From assembly GCA_017643325.1 (NCBI GenBank), contig JAEPNS010000208.1, forward strand, positions 320 to 6,275: DNA of 5,956 bases, in the 5' to 3' direction. This DNA is from Alphaproteobacteria bacterium (GTDB taxonomy: Bacteria; Pseudomonadota; Alphaproteobacteria; UBA6615). This document shows positions 5,272 through 5,956 of the stretch, one piece after another. Under the pieces are notes generated by a model, which did no database searches, was not told the origin of the DNA, and was given only the letters and a program-made list of their open reading frames with translations. The number at the start of each line of letters is the position of its first letter. The first letter of the stretch is position 1. The position numbers and the translations under genes are program-made.

Positions 5272-5924
5272 ATGATCGTCGATGCGCGCACCTACACCGT
5301 CAAGCCGGGCCAGTTGCCCGCCTACCTGAAAAGCGTCGAGGAGGAGGGCTACCCGCTGCAGCAGAAGCACGGCTTCGACCTTGCGGGCTACTTCACGGTG
5401 GAGACCGGCGGGCTCAACAAGGTGGTGCACTACTGGAAGTGGGAGAACGCGAAGGTCCGCCAGGAGACCCGCGCCGCGCTCTACGCCGACAAGGACTGGA
5501 CGGCCTACCGCAAGGGCAATGCCGAACGGATCGTCGAGCAGGAGAACCGCCTGCTCGCCGCCACCGACGTGGTCGAGCCGTTTGCCTTTATGGGCAACGG
5601 CAGCGACATGGGCTTCGTCGACGAGCGCACCTACACGATCACCTACCCGCAGGTGCCCCAGTTCATCGAGATCACAAAGAAGCTCGCCAAGCCGATCGTC
5701 GAGCGGGCGGGCTGGCAGCTGATCGGCGACTTCACCTCGATCACCGGGACCATCAACCAGGTGGTGCACCTCTGGTACTGGGACAGCCATGCGCAGCGCG
5801 AGGAGCGCAGGCCGCCGCCGTGTCCGACCCGGACTGGCCGGTCTACCAGGCCGCCAACGGCCACCGGATGGAGCTGCAGGAAAACCGGTACCTCGTCCCC
5901 ACCGCCTTCTCGCCGCTGAAGTAG
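5272..5924 (+). pseudogene. Two-domain NIPSNAP family protein with an apparent -1 frameshift near 5811
   Basis: NIPSNAP proteins share a ferredoxin-like alpha/beta-barrel fold; bacterial members have no settled function. Two homologous domains are visible. Domain 1 (about residues 3-97) runs from DARTYTVKPGQLPAYL through NKVVHYWKW and DKDWTAY to QENRLL. Domain 2 (about 114-217) runs from DERTYTITYPQVPQF through NQVVHLWYW. The first frame breaks after REERR: it continues as a Pro/Arg/Thr-rich run to a stop at 5917-5919, unlike the family. Reading from base 5811 one frame back (GCC GCC GCC GTG) gives AAAVSDPDWPVYQ and QENRYLVPTAFSPLK with a stop at 5922-5924. This matches domain 1 position for position and restores 217 residues. 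The start ATG 5272 has GGGGG (5259-5263) 8 bases upstream. Either one base has been lost (real mutation or sequencing/assembly error) or there is recoding; no canonical slippery heptamer is seen. It is divergent from the SMP-30 gene. Confidence 0.85.
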
Positions 5925-5940
5925 GCCCCTGACAAAAGGA

Positions 5941-5956
5941 ATGCGCGTGGCCGAGA
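5941..5956 (+). CDS. Start of a further + strand gene, cut by window edge
   Basis: AAAAGGA (5934-5940) follows the NIPSNAP stop by about 10 bases. It abuts ATG 5941 directly but is 6 bases from an in-frame GTG at 5947, so GTG is the better start by spacing (VAE... rather than MRVAE...). Only five codons are visible, so no product can be named. The short gap to the NIPSNAP stop suggests one operon. Confidence 0.45.

Noticed and set aside
5806..5820. Programmed -1 ribosomal frameshift in the NIPSNAP gene
   Set aside because: No X-XXY-YYZ slippery heptamer and no evident stimulatory element; a lost base or sequencing error explains it more simply.

Overview
This window is high-GC bacterial chromosomal DNA, most likely from an alphaproteobacterium. 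Three things point there: the gene order rpoN - long-form hpf - ptsN, a small heat-shock gene followed directly by a DUF1150 gene, and a ROSE-like leader in front of that heat-shock gene. The genus cannot be told from the sequence.

Left part (1-2793, + strand). This holds the 3' nearly complete part of rpoN (sigma-54; the first few codons lie before the window). After a 274-base gap come hpf (long-form ribosome hibernation factor, TTG start) and ptsN (EIIA of the nitrogen-related phosphotransferase system) only 7 bases further on. This is the widely conserved rpoN neighbourhood linking nitrogen/carbon signalling with ribosome dormancy.

Middle part (2794-4161, - strand). A strong hairpin with A/T tails on both sides (2800-2836) ends ptsN and the opposing heat-shock operon. 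That operon runs leftwards: hsp20 (3541-3083), then a DUF1150 gene (3086-2862) whose start overlaps the hsp20 stop as ATGA. Upstream of hsp20 are a good sigma-32 (RpoH)-type promoter (CTTGAAT-N14-CCCCAAAT) and a leader of about 135 nt. The leader ends in a hairpin that pairs the Shine-Dalgarno sequence with a UCGCU motif containing a bulged G, which is the signature of a ROSE RNA thermometer. Transcriptional and translational heat control therefore appear stacked. The promoter overlaps the 3' end of an unrecognised gene for a small membrane-anchored or exported Pro/Asp/Arg-rich protein (4161-3706).

Right part (4162-5956). An SMP-30/gluconolactonase-family gene (- strand) and a two-domain NIPSNAP-family gene (+ strand) are divergent from a 77-base gap that holds a perfect CGTGAC-N10-GTCACG inverted repeat. 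The NIPSNAP reading frame carries an apparent one-base deletion near 5811; reading on in the -1 frame restores the second NIPSNAP domain through to its end. The first codons of another + strand gene begin at the right edge.

No mobile element, CRISPR array, tRNA or rRNA was seen. The most noteworthy signals are the heat-shock promoter plus RNA thermometer and the broken NIPSNAP frame; the rest looks like ordinary chromosomal content.
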